Source of the DNA: Eledone cirrhosa
Taxonomy: Eukaryota; Mollusca; Cephalopoda; Octopoda; Eledonidae
Direction: 5' to 3'
Assembly: GCA_964016885.1 (NCBI GenBank)
Contig: OZ024745.1
Coordinates: forward strand, 56,284,800 to 56,348,799
DNA: 64,000 bases
Positions 24,310 through 63,871 of the stretch are shown here, piece after piece. The notes under the pieces are model-generated. The model was not told the DNA's origin. It was given only the letters and a program-made list of their open reading frames with translations, and did no database searches. Position 1 is the first letter of the stretch; every line of letters begins with the position of its first letter. A program made the position numbers and the translations under genes.

Positions 24310-24480
24310 ATAATTGTTTCTATTTTAGGCAAAAGGATGGCAATTTGAAGGGAAGGGGAAAGTTGATTAAATCGACAACAATGTATTACTGGTGCCTTAT
24401 TTTATCGACCCGCAAGGATGAAAGACAAAGCTAAGCTCGGCGGGATTTGTACTCAGAATGTAAAGGTCCGTTACTCTATG
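24310..24480 (-). mobile_element. SINE-1 copy with internal insertion
   Basis: On plus: TTGTTTCTATTTTAGGCAAA (tail), TTATTTTATCGACCCGCAAG and CTCGGCGGGATTTGTACTCA (B-box region, degenerate). About 30 extra bases (AAGGGAAGGGGAAAGTTGA) interrupt the tail. Confidence 0.85.
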
Positions 24481-24716
24481 CCACGAAGTATGCGGTTGAT
24501 AAAGTATTGGATGTGTCTTTCCATTTCTGTTGGGTCGCACATGCGGGACACGTTCTTCATCACTCGTACCAAGTCTGCGATCAGAATAATACTAATAATT
24601 ATTAGTATTATCATTATTATTCTTTACATTCCTTACATTAAACTAAAACTATATTGACAATCTTTTAATAATGTCTTCCTTGTGAAATTGGTGGTCTTGT
24701 TTTGCTTAACTAATGA

Positions 24717-24724
<8 letters not shown>

Positions 24725-24771
<47 letters not shown>
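24725..24771. repeat. (TA)n microsatellite
   Basis: Pure (TA)n next to half-foldback FB-A2. Confidence 0.95.
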
Positions 24772-24774
<3 letters not shown>

Positions 24775-24775
<1 letters not shown>

Positions 24776-25010
24776 AGAAGGGGTATTTAATTTGTTGGAA
24801 ATCCGACAAATATAAATATAAAAGTTTATAACTGATTTAGAGCACTCAACAAGCTCCTGGAGTAAATATTAAATGATATTAAATAAATGGAAACTATATT
24901 TATAAAACCATATTTATTTTATTATATATATTTCAAGGGTACCAAAAGATTTTGGTACACTTTCTTCAGATAAAATACAAAATTTGTTTTATAAATAGAG
25001 ACATACACAG
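24775..25010 (-). mobile_element. Foldback FB-A2: tail plus one arm only
   Basis: On the minus strand it reads one FB-A arm (GGTACCCTTGAAATATATAT, GGTTTTATAAATATAGTTTC) then the tail (GTTGAGTGCTCTAAATCAG). The partner arm is missing, so only the tail side is kept, as in a truncated copy of FB-A1 and FB-A3. Confidence 0.8.
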
Positions 25011-25169
25011 GAAAATCATACCTTATCAGTTGGATATTCTATGGATACTGGAAATGTATTAGGGATTTTTCAAACTTATGGGTGTATATGCAAATGAATA
25101 TGTAAATAATTGAAAAACTACCGTTTATTTAAACGACTATGGAGAGAGAAGAGAGAAGAGAAGGACAAA

Positions 25170-25173
<4 letters not shown>

Positions 25174-25251
<78 letters not shown>
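25174..25251. repeat. (GA)n microsatellite
   Basis: Pure GA run; reading frames over it are artefacts. Confidence 0.97.
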
Positions 25252-25258
<7 letters not shown>

Positions 25259-25597
25259 GCAAAGATGAATAAAAAAAACTCATATAACGTTAATTTGAGG
25301 GAAATATATTCGGGCAATTTTCTACGTATATATGTAAATATATATCTTAATAATATGTGTATATATATTAAAAGGATATTTTACGATTATTAGTTGTTTA
25401 AAATTTGTTTATAATATATTTTTCATTCGTTTATAAGTAGATAAATAAATAAGTAAATAAATAGATGGGTATATCATGTTATAGATAGTTGTTCTAATGA
25501 GTTATGAGGGATATTGGTTTTGTATTTTATCTAAATAAATATGTATTTAAAATTGAGAATGATTTAAAATTAAATTAAATTAAATTAACTGAGTTAA

Positions 25598-26337
25598 GTA
25601 ATCATCATCATCATCATCAACGTTTAACGTCCGTGTTCCACGCTTGCATGGGTTTCGACGGGGGTTTTCCCACTTGAGGCAAGAGTGATTGTCTTGCTCG
25701 CATAGGACTGTCTGGCAGGTTTTCTACAGTTGGATGCCCTTCCTAACACCAACCACATTTACAGTGTGGGTCTGGGAGGTTTTTACCGTGTTGCCTACAC
25801 GGCCACATTACAGCGTGGACTGTGTGTTTTTTTGTCGTGGCACCTACACGATCTCATTTGTTTCGGCCTGGATGGTGTGGCACCAACATAACTTTACATA
25901 GAAGGGGGCGGTGTGGATGGGGGGGGGGGTGTATTTTGTTAGAGATGCCTACTTACTGTAGTAGGTTTTACTTTGTATTTAGGTAAGGCGGGTCTTCTCT
26001 ATTACTGAGTACCGCCAAAGGTCTCGGTCCAGTGACATTGTCTTGGTGAGGTGTAAGTGTGTGAGGTCGGAGTTTATCAGCTCGTCCCAGGTTTTTCTGG
26101 GTCTGCCTATTCCGTGGCTACCGTCTATCTTTATTGCCCTGCACTTTGTTATACAGCTATCGTCCTTCATGCGCATCACGTGACCATACCAACGTAGCCT
26201 TCTCTCTAGTAAACAACATCTGATCCCTCTTATTTCTAATTTTTTCCTTAGTTCGTTTATGCTTTGTCGTTCACGTATATTACTATTACACATCCAGCGG
26301 AGCATGCAAGCTTCGTTTCTCTCTAGTCTGCGTAATT
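25598..26337 (-). mobile_element. RTE-type LINE 3' end, 5'-truncated
   Basis: Open minus-strand frame 26305-25979 encodes the C-terminal part of a non-LTR ORF2: MLRWMCNSNIRERQS, RLRWYGHVMRMKDD, GRPRKTWDELINSDL. This is the C-terminal signature of RTE and related elements. The 3' UTR (25978-25598) has repeated modules (TGTGGCCGTGTAGGCAACAC, GTTAGGAAGGGCATCCAAC) and ends in (GAT)n (plus: ATCATCATC from 25598). It starts at a (TA)n. A sister copy on plus is at 43996-44462. Confidence 0.9.
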
Positions 26338-26479
26338 TATATATATATATATGATTGAAAAGGGAAGATAAAGAAAAAAACCCGGTTTTATTTATTTATT
26401 TGTTAGTTTGAGACTATTTAGTCAAAATAAGTATGGATGTTTAAGATACATTTAACGAGAATCAGTTAGTGGTTATTAA

Positions 26480-26740
26480 TCTATTGAAAAAATATTGATA
26501 AAATATTGAAAAAATATTGAAAAAATATTGAAAAAACATATTGAAAAAATATTGAAAAAAATATTGAAAAAATATTGATAAAATATTGAAAAAATATTGA
26601 AAAAAAATATTGAAAAAATATTTTTAAAAATATTGAAAAAATTGAAAAAAATATTGAAAAAAATATTGAAAAGATTTTTAAAACAATTTTTTTAATCTTG
26701 AGAAAAATGTTAAAAAAAATTTTGAAAAAAAAAAAAAAAA
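26480..26740. repeat. (ATATTGAAAAA)n degenerate tandem repeat
   Basis: About 20 imperfect 11- to 13-base units, becoming poly(A) at the end. The open frame across it (Ile/Phe/Ser only) is an artefact. Confidence 0.95.
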
Positions 26741-26742
26741 AA

Positions 26743-26812
26743 CCTGAACTCAGAATAGCAAGGGCCATAACTCTATGCGTCAAAGCATGGCGTCCTACCC
26801 TCTACTGATACT
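26743..26812 (-). mobile_element. SINE-1 head fragment
   Basis: On plus CTGAACTCAGAATAGCAAGG to CCTACCCTCTACTGATACTG: the tRNA-like head on the minus strand only, ending where the large palindrome begins. Confidence 0.8.
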
Positions 26813-26822
26813 GCCAATTCAC

Positions 26823-28949
26823 TCTTTTAATAATAATGCTGTGATATATATTTCAATGGCGACAGTGGCCACACTGATCTGTGCGCCAGTGTCGCGACAT
26901 CGTCAGACAGCTTGTTACATAATAAGGTTATGTTTCCGAGGCAATCCAAATTGAATCGACATGGGAACGGACGAAGTGTGTGCTTCTGGGTTCTTCATCC
27001 GTTCCAGTGAGTACCAATTCACCCCCACCGGTCTACGCAGGCGCAATTCCGAAGGAAGTTGACCATTAGCTACCGCAGATTTCAACGAAATTCGCTTAGT
27101 CAGTTCCCCCTCTCAGCCAAACAATGACCCATTCAGGCCTGTACCATAGTTTACTGCTACCCATCCCGTCTGTGGCAGTCAGCCGAAAGCCAGTGGGGAT
27201 GGGAGAGTGTTAGTATTTACAGGTCTCAATACTTCCTCTCACCAAGCATGGACATTATAATTGAATATCAACTTCTAAGAGAAAATATACTTAATTCTAG
27301 GTATCATGGTTCCACATTGGAAGTTATGAGTGAGAGTTGGAAATTATAGCTAAAAATTAAAATTCAAAGTCGAAAATCCTAAATCAAATATCAGAAATTA
27401 GAAATTAAAAAATTAACAATTAGAAATTAAAAAATTTTTCAAGTGAGAATCCGGATTGAGGTGAGTAAAAAAATATAGATTGAAGTGAGTAAATAATACG
27501 CAGAGAGATGTTTAAGTAAGAAGTTCTGAGAGGGGTACTAATGTTATAGTAAATTACAGTATGAAAGGCAGTAGTTAACCGGGTACATAGTCATAATTTC
27601 CATCACATGGAACAAAACAAAAAAAACAGATATAAAGTACACAAAAGAAAAACACATAGAGTACATATATGCAAGATGATCCATATGATTGTCAATTTGT
27701 CCATGTATAGATTGAATTGAGGGGGCTTCTGTTCAAATGGGATTTGGTGCAGGAAAATAGGGGTTTATCTTTGTTTTTGTTTCCGCGTAATTATCCTGCC
27801 GAAAGTTATTATTATGTCCGTCCAGTGTCAGGGGTTTCCATCCTCATGGTAGAGGGAATTTCCGGGTGTAGCTCGTGGTAGGTTACATCATAGAGCGCTC
27901 AACTAATTGGAGCTAAATTCTTAGGGTAAATATTGATGCAATTCAATTCAAGCACTCAACGTACTTATTCCACTTAGGAGTGACAGAATAAATATTGAAT
28001 AAGGAAAAGCGAAGTAGTTTCAGATGTTCAAGTCTTTTAATAAAATTGACAATCATATGGATCATCTTGCATATATGTACTCTATGTGTTTTTCTTTTGT
28101 GTACTTTATATCTGTTTTTGGGGTTTTGTTCCATCTGATGGAAATTATGACTATGTACCCGATTGACTACTGCCTTTTATACTGTAATTTACCCTGTATT
28201 TCTACTGTATGGTACTATCGTTCAGTATATAAATAATATAACTATAACTTCTTACTTAAACATCTCTCTGCGTATTATTTACTCACTTCAATCTATATTT
28301 TTTTACTCACCTCAATCCGGATTCTCACTTGAAAAATTTTTTAATTTCTAATTGTTCATTTTTTAATTTCTAATTTCTGATATTTGATTTGGGATTTTCG
28401 ATTTTGAATTTTAATTTTTAGTTATAATTTCCAACTCTCACTCATAATTTCCAATGTGAAACCATGATACCTAGAATTAAGTATATTTTCTCTTAGAGGT
28501 TGATGGTCAATTATACTGTTCATGCTTGGTGAGGGGTAGTATTGAGACCTGTAAATACTAACACTCTCCCATCCCCTCTGGCTTTCGGCTGACTGCCACA
28601 GACGGGATGGGTAGCAGTAAACTATGGTACAGGCCTGAATGGGTCATTGTTTGACTGAGAGGGGGAACTGACTAAGTGAATTTCATTGAAATCTGCGGTA
28701 GCTAATGGTCAACTTCCTTCAGAACTGCGCCTGCGCAGACCGGTAGGGGTGAATTGATACTCACAGGGGAACGGATGAAGAACCCAAAAGCACACACTTC
28801 GTCCATCCCATGTCGATTCAATTTGGATTGCCTCGGAAACATAACCTTCTTATGTAACAAGCTGTCTGATGATGTCGCGACATTGGTGCACAGAACAGTG
28901 TGGCCACTGTCGCCATTGAAATATATGTCACAGCATTATTATTAAAAGA
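26823..28949. repeat. Palindrome with arms of about 0.9 kb
   Basis: Arm 26823-27697 and arm 28044-28949 are reverse complements over nearly their full length with small indels; examples are GTGTCGCGACATCGTCAGAC, ATGGTACAGGCCTGAATGGG and CTCAATCCGGATTCTCACTT. The spacer 27698-28043 is unique apart from 27919-28041, which repeats the sequence outside the right arm. No gene inside; open frames are short. Transcribed, it would fold into a very long RNA duplex. Confidence 0.93.
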
Positions 28950-29065
28950 CTGGAACATCTGAAACTACTTCGCTTTTCCTTATTCGATATTTACTCCGTC
29001 ACTCCTATGTGGAATAATTACGTTGAGTGCTTGAATTGAATTGCATCAATGTTTACCCTAAGTAT
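27919..29065. mobile_element. Inverted-repeat element FB-C1, right half of the palindrome
   Basis: Terminal inverted repeats of about 123 bases (27919-28041 and 28943-29065; CTTAGGGTAAA...AAGCACTCAACGTA) enclose the 0.9-kb right arm. The left arm of the palindrome is an inverted copy of this interior without the termini. The outer part of the interior and the right end recur in FB-C2 (47041-47475). Confidence 0.8.
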
Positions 29066-29951
29066 ATATATATAAATATGCTTGTGTGCGTGTATCTATA
29101 TATGTATGTTTGCATGCATATATATGTATGTTTGAATGAATACACTAAGCTTTAGATTTAGTAGAATGTACAACCACTGATTCCAGCTATTTGCACTATC
29201 ATATATTTTGGTTTCTATTCATTCCCTGGTGAATTGGTTGACCAAATGCTTTGCTTAATTGTTTTATTTATTTTCCAAAAAATTTATTCTTTCTCTTAGA
29301 CTTCAGATATTTTTTTAAAGGAAAGCATTTGCTCCTAAAATACTACAGCGGACCCTGCAATGCTACTGTGGACTTCTGCAATGATAGCATGGGCTCCTGG
29401 GGCCCACTTGCTATTGGACAACTGGTAACCTAGCCAGTCTGCCACTGCTTGTAGTCTACAGCTGTTTGGTAATTGAAGAAAAGTTGTGCAATTTACCATT
29501 ATTAAATAACAGGCACCATAAAGACATCAAGCCTATCATCAGTAGACATATTTTACTAAACACATAGATCTACCTGCAGCCATGCATTCAGTATCAAGTT
29601 TAAACTCACAAGCAGTTGAAGCTTAAGCAAAAGAATTTGGGTGGACCAACAGGAATATCTCAATACACAATCCAAGGCTTAAAGAAGATTACAACATTAA
29701 GTATTTCCACCTATTGAGACAAGACCCAAGAATGCAAAAAGTACTTGAAAGACAAAATAATCAACAGCTTTGCCTTTCATAATTATGGGGTAAATAAAAT
29801 AAATAAAACACTAGTAATGAACTGAGGCCGATTTAATTCACCCCCCCCCCCCTTACTTTCAAATATACAGCTATGTGGGGTGATATATAATTCAAGTAAA
29901 AAATGTTGACTCAGACAAAGGTTGTATAAGGTAAGTATTTATTTGAGTTAA

Positions 29952-56812
<26,861 letters not shown>

Positions 56813-56819
56813 ATTTGCA

Positions 56820-57400
56820 AATTAAAAGTAGTTTATAATGTAGAGAAAATTTGAGAGTAAATATAAGGATGAGGTTTGAAATCGCTAGGAAACGTATGGT
56901 TTGATATTTTACCACTAAATATAGATTCACAAATTGTAGCCAATGAATGAAACACAGTGGCTAATTTTTAAATAAACCTTTGCATTGAATGTTTCCCTCA
57001 TTGTCTGTATATATATATATATTGCTTTTGGATGTGATTATGCCTATCAGTCGGTTTATGTGCTTGTCTACCTACTTATCTCTTTCCATATTTGTTCTCT
57101 ATGATTTGACAATAAACAGCTATTTCTCGTATGTAGAAAGATATAGGGATCAGCAAATCTGTACATTTGTCTGGCAATCCCTATACGTTCTCAGTAAATA
57201 TAAATTTCGACGCAAGTTTCCTTCATATACTATCATAGTTCAGCATTCAGTAAAATAATCTTGATATCATTTGATATACATTTACATATTACCTATCACA
57301 CCTACATTCCCTCCGACTGCGTGTATCTGTCTGTATAAGTGTGTGTGTGTGTCTGTGCGTGTGCGAAGGTATGTGTATTTGCGTGTATACGTGTTTATAA
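56820..57400. other. Region upstream of the protease start
   Basis: AT-rich with no gene. A TATAAA on the minus strand lies about 20-30 bases before the ATG (near 56833), too close to be judged without a transcript start. The 5' UTR or a further upstream exon may lie here. Confidence 0.35.
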
Positions 57401-57409
57401 TATATGTCG

Positions 57410-57484
57410 TTATGTATGTATGTATGTATGTATGTATGTATGTATGTATGTATGTATGTATGTATGTATGTATGTATGTATGTA
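57410..57484. repeat. (TATG)n microsatellite
   Basis: About 18 units; frames of Tyr/Val/Cys/Met across it are artefacts. Confidence 0.97.
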
Positions 57485-57579
57485 TATAAGAGAGTGGGAC
57501 TGGTTTTGTGCAGTGCCTTTGCTCACTATAAAAGCTTCACGGCACAGGCATTGCTTTATATCTGGAGATCTCTCTGCAC

Positions 57580-57705
57580 TTGTCGTCACATGGTACCATG
57601 GGCCCAGCACTATGTGTCAATAATTGTCACAAGTGTAGTATTTGTACCAGAGTTTTCAAGTCGCTGGCTGGACTAAAAAGTCACACTTTGTTCAGCGCAT
57701 CGGTA
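57580..57705 (+). pseudogene. Zinc-finger fragment, probably a LINE C-terminus
   Basis: KCSICTRVFKSLAGLKSHTL shows C-x2-C followed by a single His. It resembles the C2H2 fingers ending some non-LTR ORFs (compare 47500-47995). Too short for more. Confidence 0.4.
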
Positions 57706-57764
57706 GGGGTTCTCCTACATGGACATAAAGTAGTGGCCATACTCGAAAACGAGTTGGCAGCCAC

Positions 57765-57825
<61 letters not shown>

Positions 57826-58196
57826 TGTATTTCCTATGTGTGAACCAGGCTTAAAGAAAAAAAATAAGCACTCAGTGAAGCCGTGTGTAAGTTTTTGTAT
57901 CCATTCACCGATCCATACAACCAAAGCCTTTTAGTTAGATATCTTCAGATAAAATGCTTTGCGTGAAATATCAAATACCGAACTACAAAGTTCAAGAAAA
58001 TTGTATCCAAATGAATGTTCTCTTCGGCAACAAAAGCTATAAGTCTATCTGTGAACTGAAGTAGTGAATCTCGTTTTTATAGACTTACGTCACATCTTTC
58101 TTTGAAACATACCGAAAAAAAAACTAACTTTTTTCTTTCGAACCGCGTTCTATACCTTCTCTTTTCTCCCCGTCTAACTTCCCCTGTCTCTCCTTT

Positions 58197-58219
58197 CTCT
58201 CTCTCTCTCTCTCCCTCTC

Positions 58220-58288
<69 letters not shown>
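58197..58288. repeat. (TC)n microsatellite
   Basis: Slightly interrupted CT run, followed by (TG)n at 58322-58351. Confidence 0.97.
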
Positions 58289-58298
<10 letters not shown>

Positions 58299-58319
58299 TT
58301 TTCTTTTCTTATATATATA

Positions 58320-58356
<37 letters not shown>

Positions 58357-58889
58357 TAATCATATCTATTCTTTTATCTCTCACTCACTCTCTTTTTCTC
58401 TTTATATACACACATATATATATATATATATATGTAAATATATACATACAGATAATACATAGTCATTCAGACATTCATTATACTTATATTAGTGTACACA
58501 GACGCACACACAGTCACACCACACTCTCATACACTCGCCTGCACACAAGCACTCACACACACCTACATATATACATAGAGCCGATGATTAAATTTATTTC
58601 AATGTATGCCTATGTATGTGTGAATATCATTTAAATTCAATATGATACAGGCATCGGAATGTGACTTGTGTAGCTTATAAGAGCTGCCGCTTCTTTGGGA
58701 TTAAAATACATTACTAAAAAAACATCACGGTTATTGTTAGAGTCGCAGTCTTAATCATGTTTGGCAAAGTTGTCTGTGTATTTTAACTTGGTTATATCAT
58801 GGCAAGAAACTGCAACGTGACTACATACGGAGACATTGGTATTTGTAAGAGTGTCTTGTAAAACTAGGTGCTGTGAGGGGGTGAAATAT

Positions 58890-58891
<2 letters not shown>

Positions 58892-58981
<90 letters not shown>

Positions 58982-59035
58982 ACACACGCAACACATACAC
59001 AACATATATATATATATATATATATATCCATATAT
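58892..59035. repeat. (TC)n(TA)n microsatellite
   Basis: CT run to 58936, then TA run to 58977, a short CA-rich part and a second TA run. Confidence 0.97.
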
Positions 59036-60500
59036 ACTAGCAGGAGTACCCGGTGTTGCCCGGGTTAAAGAAAATAGTGAAATTTTATTCAAAACTAGAA
59101 ATAGTTTCTTAATGCTTATTGTGATTATTCATTCTAATATTATTGGCATAACAGATTCTGTGAGATCAACAATAATAAATTTGAAATAGAAAACCCATAA
59201 AAGTAAATTATGATAAAAATTCAGTAAAGTTTTAGAACACCTCCGCGATTTTTGTTGGAAATAATTACTTTTCCTCGGTTTGCTCGTGAGCTATCAATTA
59301 ATCTAATATCCGACTACGCTACAAAGGAATTTCCCCCCGGAAAACGGAAGAAGAGAGAGCGGAGCCTCGGATTTTCGACTCACATGGAATTTTCTTTAAA
59401 AGAAAAATTAGTTTTTTTCGTGGGATTTCCTTCCGTTTTTCGAACTGGAGACGGATATTCTTTTGGAAAGGGGACAACTAAGGTAAAATTTCAATATCTA
59501 CGTGTGAGCTCGACATGCTAGAAATAGTAGTCAAATTTTTCCGTTCTTTGAAAAGGGAATTGTTGCGTGTTTGGAAAGTCAAATCCGTTTTCACGTAATT
59601 TGGAGGTCAGATTCATTGCCCTAGCTTTATGAGACTTTCTTCCAAATGAAGGTCTCTTTACCAAAACTTTGACTTGACCGTTAGTTTTGTTTCTTGTTGA
59701 CGAAAATTAGATGGAAGATGCAGTATGAGTGCGTTATCAGACACACAAACACACACTCTCTCACCCTCTCTCTCTTTCTTATATATATATATACATATTT
59801 GAGTAATGCAAAATGGAATTGTAGAGCAATACTAGCTCTTTTGGCTGTTATTCTTCTACCAGAGAAAAGAGACTCGCTACACGAAATTTGTAGGTTCATC
59901 TCTTATAGATAGGCGGACCATTTGTTTATTGACTAAATCTATAATGCAGGTGATTATCAGAAGCTATGTAGCAGCTTAAAGGCTCACAAAAAAAGCATTA
60001 AAATCTGTGAAAGGGTTTTGGAATCCAGAACCATCCAGACTCAAAATTCCCAGAACAAATCAGTGTGCAGTACGGCAATCAAGTGCCTTCAAGATCTTTA
60101 TGACCTCTATAAATAAAAAGAGAAAGTTCAGCTTAGATGTATTTTGACTAACAAAATACAATAATTGTATATTATGCTATAATTATGTTAAATATTCCAC
60201 ATTCTTTTTCTTTATATAGTCTTACTTATAGATGCAAGTTTCTAATTGTATATGCAAGTTTGTATGTTATGCCATAACTGTTAAATACGTTAAAAATACG
60301 TCATTAGCAAATTAAAAAATAAAGCCTCTGAAATATTTTATTTTTTTACCCTTATGGCGTACATGGTCAAGTCGAACTTTTAAGAAGTAAAACAAATTAA
60401 TGACTTTTTCATTACTGTTAAACTAAAGTTCATCGATTTATGACACAGGAACATAAGATTACAAAAAAGTCATAACCCTAATCAGACACACACACACACC
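59036..60500. other. Unassigned sequence
   Basis: Begins with AGGAGTACCCGGTGTTGCCC, a GC-rich motif directly after (TA)n. An 89-codon plus frame at 59252-59521 has no recognisable domain. No supported gene. Confidence 0.4.
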
Positions 60501-60529
60501 CCACTCAAACATACATATATATCTTTAAA

Positions 60530-62235
60530 AACATCGAGGAAAAAGTTTTGAAAACATTTCTAGTTAGATATTGGTAAAAAAGATGATTTTAAGAAAAAAT
60601 GTTTAATACTTTTGAGAGAATATTTGTTGAAAATGTTTATAAAACTTTGGTGAAGTTTTAAAAAATAAACGTAGATGAAAGTTTTAAGAAAATATTATGA
60701 AAAACCTGGCAAAATTATTGGGAAGAATTTTCGATGAAATTTGTTTCGAAAATATTTTGTTAAAAGTTTAAAAGAAGTTTAAAAGAATTTCGAGGAAAAT
60801 TTTTGAGAAAAATTATCAGAATAAATTTGATGAAATGTTTGGGATAAAATTCGAAAGATTTTAAGAGAAATGTTTAGCATTTTTTCAAAATATAAGAATA
60901 TTGAAGAATATTTTGAAGAAAGGCTTTAAATTTTTGAAAACATTTTGAAGAAAACTTTTTTGTGAAATCACGCGGAAAATTTTGATGAAATTCTTGAGAA
61001 AGTTTTGAGAAAATTTCAGTTAGATATTAGAAAAAAATTAAGATGATTAAAAAAAATGTTTATAGAAATGTTTTGTAACATTTTATTAAGGAGCGAAATG
61101 TTTGAAAATGTTTTCAAAATATTGTAGAAAATTTTGTGAGAAATGTTGGTGAAATATTTTCCAAAACATTTTGATAAAACTTTAAAGAATTTTTCAGAAA
61201 AATTTTGATGGAATCTTTTAGAAAAGTGTCCAAAAATATTGAGAAAATTGTTTTAAAAAGATTTTTAAAAAGATTTTTTTTAAATGTAGAAAACTTCCGA
61301 GAAGTTTTGTTGAAATTTTATCGAAAACATTTTGAACAAATTTTATGGAAATTGAAAGGAAAATTTTTGGGAAAACTTTTCAGATAAATTTTGATGAATT
61401 TCTTTTTGAAAAGTTTCGAACATATTTAAGAGAAATGTTTGAAACAGTTTTTACAAATTTGCAGAAAATTTTGGTGAAATCTTTTCGAAAACATGTTGAT
61501 AAAACTTTGGAGTAAATATAGGAGGGGAAATTTTGAGAAAACTTTTCCCGAAAATGTTGATGAAATTTTTTGGAAAAGTTTCGAAAGGTTTGAAATGTTT
61601 GAAAAGCTTTAAAACAAAATGCAGAAAATTTGGCGAGGAATTTTGGTGAAATATTTTCGGAAAATTTTGATAAATCTTCAGAGAAAATATGGAGGCAAAC
61701 TTTTGATAAAAATTTTCAGAAAAATTTTGATGAATCTTTTTAGAAAGATTTCGAAAGATTTTGATAAAAATATTTTAAAAAAAAATGCTTTTTGGAAAAG
61801 TTTTGAAAGGTTTGAAATGTTTGAAAAGCTTTAAAACAAAATGTAGAAAATTTGAGGAGAAATTTTGGTAAATATTTTTTCGGAAACATTTTAATTAAAC
61901 TTTAGAGAAAATATTGAGGGAAACTTTTGAGAAAATTTTTCAGAAATAATTTCATGAAATTCTTTAGAAATGTTCGAAAAATGTTTGATACAAGTATTAA
62001 AAAAATAATTTTAATATAACATTTTGTGAGACATTTTGGTGAAGTTTTTCGAAAGCATTTTGAAAGAAATTAAATGAAAATTTTTGAGAACATTTTTCAG
62101 ATAAATTTTGATGAATTTTTTGGGAAAAGTATCGAAAAAAAAAATTAAGAAAAACGTTTGAGAAGAGCTTCGGAAACGTTTTGATAAAAACGTAAAGGAA
62201 ATTTTGGGGAAAACGTTTAAGAAAAATTTAAGAAA
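60530..62235. repeat. Degenerate A/T-rich minisatellite of about 1.7 kb
   Basis: The whole stretch is made of variants of TTTTGAGAAAA, TTTTGATGAAAT, TTTCGAAAA and TTTAGAGAAAAT in irregular order. Average apparent spacing of GAAAA..TTTTG blocks is roughly 10-25 bases. Open frames here (Lys/Phe/Ile/Arg-rich) follow from the composition. Confidence 0.88.
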
Positions 62236-62292
62236 ATTACACACACACATATATATATATGTGTATATATGTATATGTGAATACGTATATCT

Positions 62293-62545
<253 letters not shown>

Positions 62546-62869
62546 TATTTATTCTGCTTATACTTGTTCTGCTAACGTTGTGCGTTTAACTCTCATTAAA
62601 TATTGGCGTCTCTATAATATTTAACATTGCACCTCTAAGCATCGAGAACACTTCGCTTCAGCTATTGGCGTCTAGTATACTATATCATAATTTTTTCTCT
62701 CTCCTCCACTCTTATGATACATGTCTCTTCTTTGTTATATATTTATATATATATATATAGGTATATATAGGTATATACATGTGTATTTATGTATGTATAT
62801 GTATGTATATTCATGTATGTATATATATGTATGTATGTATATGTATGTATACTTATGAATGCAGTAATA

Positions 62870-63023
62870 CAGGTAAAATTCCGTTATAACAAATACCATT
62901 ATAACGAAATTTTTGTTTTAATCCCCGAGGTAATAACAAACAAACGCTCAGTTTGTGTCGGTCGATCTCGTTATAAAAAATTTCTTTATACCCCATGAAT
63001 TTCGTTATAACGTAATTTCACTG
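62870..63023. mobile_element. Short inverted-repeat DNA element (MITE)
   Basis: 154 bases between TA duplications (62868-62869 and 63024-63025). The ends CAGGTAAAATTCCGTTATAA and the complement of AACGTAATTTCACTG form imperfect inverted repeats. TA target and CAG ends with CGTTATAACGAAAT resemble Tigger/pogo-type MITEs; the family name is inference. Confidence 0.75.
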
Positions 63024-63036
63024 TATAATACATCAA

Positions 63037-63441
63037 TTACTCTCGGGTCTCAAATAATCGTCCCCCACCGCCGCTTTTTATTTTTTCAATTTTTTCCACA
63101 TCCCCACTTGTTAAATTTGGCTAATTTATCTCTGACGAAATTTTATTTTATGTGGTTGCATTCCTACGACAACTAATTTTTTAGACACTAGAAAAAAATA
63201 GACGATAAAAAATACATTACTCGAACTCCTATCTATATGTTACAAAATAAAATAAAATTGGGTTTTGAATATGTAAACTAAACGCCTAATTCTGATTTTA
63301 AAACAATCACTGGAGAAAACCTAGAGAAATTACAAAATTTTCACCACCCCAGCTGATGCCAACCCTCGCTTATTTCAACATCCTCGCTTTTTTAACTCAC
63401 CACGCTTACCCCACTTCCTAATATTTGGGACCCGAGAATAA
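63037..63441. mobile_element. Candidate inverted-repeat DNA element
   Basis: The left end TTACTCTCGGGTCTCAAATA and the complement of the right end TATTTGGGACCCGAGAATAA match over about 20 bases, 405 bases apart. No transposase inside. Confidence 0.55.
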
Positions 63442-63669
63442 ATAAAAGATCTCTAACAGTATCATTTACAAATTACTCCGAAATTATGAAGGAAAATAAG
63501 TTTAATATAAGGGAAATAACTCATGATTACAAAATTAAATCTACTCAAAATGTGAAGCTGTCGTTTAAAGATTAGATTTTAAAAGTATATTATCAGTACG
63601 TTGTAATTACTTATATATATTTTATTTTCCTCTGATGTTTTAAGATTTTACATCATAATTCTTGCTAAT

Positions 63670-63805
63670 AATTGTTTCTACTTTTGGCACAAGGCCAGCA
63701 ATTACCCCAGTGTATTACGGGTGTTTTATTTTATCAACCCCGTAAGAATGAAAGGTAAATTAACCTCGTAAAGGGCCATAGCTCTATGCTGCATGGTGTC
63801 TGACG
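63670..63805 (-). mobile_element. SINE-1 copy with an internal deletion
   Basis: On plus TTGTTTCTACTTTTGGCACA, TTATTTTATCAACCCCGTAA, then a jump from TTAACCTCG to TAAAGGGCCATAGCTCTATG. The B-box is lost. Confidence 0.88.
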
Positions 63806-63871
63806 CTAATAATAATTTATTTTGCATTCCACAAAATTTAATACATGGCTTTCCAAACAAATTCCTAAAAC

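Noticed and set aside
26481..26783. 100-codon Phe/Ile/Ser frame on minus
   Set aside because: Follows from the ATATTGAAAAA tandem repeat and poly(A).
59252..59521. 89-codon plus frame as a gene
   Set aside because: No recognisable domain or neighbouring exon; kept only as part of an unassigned stretch.
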